64,000 bases of DNA from Hypomyces perniciosus (lineage: Eukaryota; Ascomycota; Sordariomycetes; Hypocreales; Hypocreaceae). Under the pieces are notes generated by a model. It saw only the letters and a program-made list of their open reading frames with translations. It had not been told where the DNA came from and did no database searches. This document shows positions 59,899-64,000 of the stretch, piece after piece. The stretch lies in contig SPDT01000005.1 in the NCBI GenBank assembly GCA_008477525.1, forward strand, positions 930,001-994,000, in the 5' to 3' direction. Made by a program: the position numbers and the translations under genes. Each line of letters begins with the position of its first letter. Position 1 is the stretch's first letter.

Positions 59899-62800
59899 AA
59901 GTGAGACATATGAGGTGCATACAACAAGACAGTGTGGTAGACGTGGTATTGTGTGTATGGATGGTGGTGCGGCTTGACAGCAGATACTACTATCCCGAAT
60001 ACTACGGTGCCCCCCATCTCCGCTACGAGGGTATGGCGATCATTGCGAGAAGTGATAAAGAAATAGAGTGCATCAGCTTCTTCTTCTCTCTGTGTGTATA
60101 CTCGTATTATATTGCATCTATGTTGCGACGGCTTCAAGGCCGCTTTTCTGACACATCATAAAAGCAAAATGACTGGCTTTCTCACGTATAGCATAGCCCG
60201 CTTACACGACACCGCCTCTCGATGGTGTGTAACTTAGCTGGTTCTATATCAACGGAGTTGCAATAACAAAACTTGACATTACTATTCTTAACAAGCTCCT
60301 TCATACTCCTCCCTAGTACTAACACACGCCTCCAAACCGCCTCCGACCGACAGCCGCGCCCCAATGTCTGGCATGAATCAGTTGTCTTTGCTGCCGAGTC
60401 ATTGTATGGCCCGACGCTTAGTCGTACTAAAACCCCAGCCCACGCGGTCCAGGTCCAGGTCCCGGACAGGCCGTCGAACACGGAAATGATTTTCAAGACC
60501 GGCACTGCAGCCCCAAGGGCCGGTGTTTGGTGATCCTTAGTCCAGGTACGAGAACTACATAGCGTCTTGGTCCAGGAGTGCTACGGGATAGTAGTATAAG
60601 TCAATGCCAAAACGCCAAAACGCCAACCGCGATGAACGCCAACCGCGATGCGCCCCAACACTCCGCGTTCGTCCTCCGTGCGGAGTAGCATCGATGCTAC
60701 GGCAATTATTAAACCCGATTCTCTCCTCCGAACTGAGACCCTTTGGCGCGCAGAAATGTGAGCCTTATCCATCGGGTCGGAAATTGGGGGCTAGAACGCC
60801 CTGCTCATATGCGGGCAAGGCCGGGATCCGCCCAGGGAAGCGTGTTTCATCGTCGAACAAGATAATACTAATAGTAGTATTACGAATACTCGTATTACAT
60901 AATTGGGGACAGGGTCGAATGATCAGCAAGGAAATGCCGGGATGAGAAGGGGTGGATGAACAAAAGCAAAAAAAAAAAGGAGGGAAAGAAAAATCAATAA
61001 TACTAGTGGGCAAAACGGTAGAATGGCAGCCAACCCAATACTATTCCGGCTAGAAATACGCCCCCAAATCCTTTCTTCTTCGAACCAAGTCCAGCCGATG
61101 AGCGGAGTACTAGTTGTTGCCATGGCTTGTCTTCAAGAATTCTATATATTGACATCTATTGTCAGCAGAGTACTCGTACCGTACTACTCGTAGGGTTCGT
61201 TGCGGGCGTTGACACGCCACAGTGATGTCTCAATGCCATTTGGTGGTATCCGATTCGTCCTCCCTCCACTTAACCGAAGATCTGGACTCTCCAATGCAGC
61301 CCTAAGAGAAAGACTCCACAGCCAGGCTGCGGAGGTGAAGCCCAGTTGGGTAGTTTCGGGCCGCTGCGAGTCCTCGTGGCTCTTCGTATGCTACTTGTCT
61401 GCTGACATGCATAATTTGCCCGCAAAACGACTGTGGATAATTGGCTACGTGTAAGAATTTGCTAATAATGAATGAATGCTGCTTCTGCTATCTACGTACT
61501 ACTCCGTACAGTACTCCGTAGATGCCAAGTGATGTGGTGTGCCCAATGGCTGGTAGGGCTGCTAATGTTTGGAATCACGACTTCGTGATGGCGGCTTAAA
61601 CGCCGTTGGACTTTTGTGTGAACCAAGACCCGCTGGGAGGGGTGAATGTTTTAAGATCTTCACTACTAATTCGGACTATGAATTTAAGCATCTGACTTCG
61701 GTATCACGAACGGCAGATTCCGGACCTGCGATCCTACTGTATGTATGTAGTAGTCGCACCACCCACCAGACCAGGCCAACGTCCAGGCTAATGTCAGCCA
61801 AGCCAACCTCGGCGAGTTGCCGCTCTCCAAAGTGGAGGAGCCCATTCATCTTTGTAAGGCTTACTATGGAGTTGCTTACTGTGTACAATATACGGAGTAC
61901 GGGTTCTTCGTATTACAGCCCGCACGGGATTGGCAGGTAGACACGAGCATACCCCCCGTCAGGGATCCAGGAACAACAGAGAGAGCGTTTTTTTCAAGCA
62001 GGATGCTCTTTCGACAACGTGGGATTTCCGTGTCCGCGTGTGTTTTAGTAGTGTCTGGCGCCCGCTCACTAAGCCATCGGCTGACATTTAGCATAAGACT
62101 AATACTCCGTATAGCAGTAGATGTCTAATAATACTTACATAAGATGAGTGAAGGAAGCGGTTTTACTCTCTCTCTCTCTCTTCTTGGGAGTACGAGTAGT
62201 AGTATGAGTCTTTGGACAAGGCCTGTCCTCTTGATCTCATTTCCAGAAGGGTTTCATAGTCTACTTGGCAATCCTCGATATCATTTCATGGAAAAAGGAA
62301 CAATAACCAAACCACGTTGTTCGCCCCATGCTGCCTCCCGAACCCAAGGTCACGGATCCCGAGAAGGAGCCGACCCCTTGCTGACAGGTTCGTCAACAGG
62401 GGTGAGGCGAAGAGAGACAGCGGGGTGAAGGAGGGCGTGAGACAAGATTTGTGGGCCTTCCTAGCTAGACTTGAGCAACTTGACAGGTAAGCCTCGAAAT
62501 ATGATACTCCCTCCGGAGTAGCATTAGTGGTATCAAGCTTCGAAAGGAACGGAGGGCAACCCCTACCCCCCGTCCTTAGTGAGAGGGTCACATCGGGCCA
62601 TCTTCTCTCCGCTGGGACGTTGCAGTGTAATCAATCAATTCATCTACCCTTGATCGGCTGTCGTTCCCCGTCCCCTCCCCTGTTGCATAAGCCGGGGCCC
62701 AAGAAGGCCATAAAATTTTCCGTGGCCTTGCGTTATTGTTTCCAATCTATCAGCGACACCGGCGTGAGATGTTCATCGACGCCAAGATGAGAAGGAGCAA

Positions 62801-64000
62801 AAGTCGTTCTCGTTTCGGAAATGTTAGGGCGATCATGATAGGCTGGCTGATTGGGAAAATAGCCAAAGAGCAAAGGAGTGGAGGGAGAGGAGAGGGGGGC
62901 GGGAATTGAAGCCATGGGGATTCGTACATGTGTACATACGCGTTCTTCAGGCTCAAAGCAGGGTAAATAGGGTAAATTTATGCACTATTGACCTGCTGTT
63001 TCTATTTGTGGAAGGCTTTGCTCGTGGAGTCTTTGGGCTGTCCCCGTTATTGTCTCCATGATCAGCATTCCGCCCTCTCCTCTTTTCTCCTTCTATGTCC
63101 CACTGTTATTCCCTACCTAATAAGAGATCACGATTTGTCGTGTCCGCAGCACATAAACGTAAATGCCGAGTGGTGATCACCACGATCATCTATCCTAATC
63201 CTTCCCAATCCTCCGGCTCTCGGCTCAACGCTAGAAACGATAATCAACACTACTCTGTATCTAGTAGGCTGTCTATCATAGGATTTTCACCGGCAAAAAA
63301 AAAGATTATTTACCCATGTGCCATTCTTCCTCCAGCGGAATACGAGAGGGTATGAATTGTCAGAAAGCTTACACCCTCCCTCATGTGTGGAGATTGGTGG
63401 ATCAGACCTTTGCACTGTTGGGGCATGGCGTGACGCTGCGGAAAATTCGCCCGAAAAAGGGCGAATAATAGTTCGGTGAAGAGTTCAGCGTACTCCGTAA
63501 GCATCTAGTGTCGATTTGGCCTTACACAAAGTGGCGGGAGGCAGCCAATCTGCTACTAAAGTAGTGTGATGGATGCCAGGTCCAGATCACTATCGTTAAA
63601 GATATTACTACTCTGTACTCCACAAGGCATTTCGCCCAGAGTCAGCAACTAGTATATTAATGCAATAACGGCCTTCCCGTTTTTTTCCAAGATTTTTGAA
63701 AATTTATCAGCGTCTAGTACTCCATAAGACGTCCCCAATCGTTTGGGGCCTTACTTTCGCTTAAAAGACCCGCCTGTCCGGAGCGCTCCGGACGCCCGAG
63801 GATATGGAACCAATTCCGAAGATGGGACCCTGATGACCCTGTGCCCCTCTTTAGTTTATCCTTGTGGCAAATAGGATATATTGTTCGGTTCAAGGGGGCC
63901 TGCTATTAGTATGTATGTATGTTGGTGCCGAGCTGGTGATGTGACCAGAGTCCGATGAGAATAGACTCGTCACCTTCGGTAATGATATATAAAAATGCAA

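Larger units (their letters stand above)
56758..64000. other. 7.2 kb gene desert downstream of the C2H2 regulator
   Basis: From the C2H2 gene to the end of the window no gene is supported. Open frames reach 132 codons but are not conserved in any family I know. Content: an 18-T run (56980-56997) probably in the 3' UTR, a GTACCTAGGTA word at about 57570, a CAGT microsatellite, a CT run (62166-62181), six TACTCCGTA words (59842, 61500, 61512, 61891, 62103, 63491) and eight TACTCGTA words (58048 to 62191). Confidence 0.55.

Noticed and set aside
1..64000. CRISPR arrays, rRNA, secondary-metabolite synthase cluster, intact transposon
   Set aside because: No direct-repeat/spacer array, no rRNA-like sequence, no PKS/NRPS or transposase/reverse-transcriptase domains were seen; the repeats found are microsatellites, one minisatellite and relics.

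Overview
The window is chromosomal DNA of a filamentous ascomycete. Genes carry short spliceosomal introns (about 50-160 nt, GT..AG, CTAAC/CTGAC-like branch sites), and the proteins look like those of the Eurotiales (Aspergillus/Penicillium relatives). Intergenic DNA is full of the TACTCCGTA word often seen in that group. The species cannot be named from this sequence alone. Exon models were built by hand from open frames, splice sites and family conservation; every multi-exon model closes in frame.

Gene-dense left part (0.4-28.5 kb). In order: a Bax-inhibitor/TMBIM membrane protein (+), a Cdc11-class septin (-), an Hsv2-type PROPPIN (+), the U2 snRNP RRM protein Ist3 (-), dynein light intermediate chain (+), a DUF255/SPATA20-like protein (-), autophagy protein Atg29 (+), an Arb2-domain protein (+), a mitochondrial-type membrane protein with helical repeats (-), a tRNA threonylcarbamoyladenosine dehydratase (+) and an Est1-type DNA/RNA-binding protein (+). 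These are housekeeping genes. Two of them (hsv2, atg29) belong to autophagy, and the membrane repeat protein and the tRNA dehydratase share a bidirectional promoter of about 240 bp.

Middle (28.5-45.1 kb). A 9.5 kb gene-poor stretch holds AT-rich relics, an eroded coding remnant and short repeats. It is followed by an ENA-type Na+/K+ P-type ATPase (+), a divergent poly(ADP-ribose) glycohydrolase (-) and a Zn(II)2Cys6 regulator (-).

Right part (45.1-64 kb). About 18 kb carries a single convincing gene, a C2H2 zinc-finger regulator of the MtfA-like type, with 10.7 kb of non-coding DNA upstream and more than 7 kb downstream. This desert contains microsatellites and an 11-bp minisatellite.

The strongest unexplained signal is a family of related short words (TACTTCGTA, TACTCCGTA, TACTCGTA) that all lie outside coding sequence and occupy different zones of the window. 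The octamer TACTCGTA is dense around the C2H2 regulator gene and nearly absent elsewhere. No rRNA, tRNA, CRISPR array or intact transposon was recognised.
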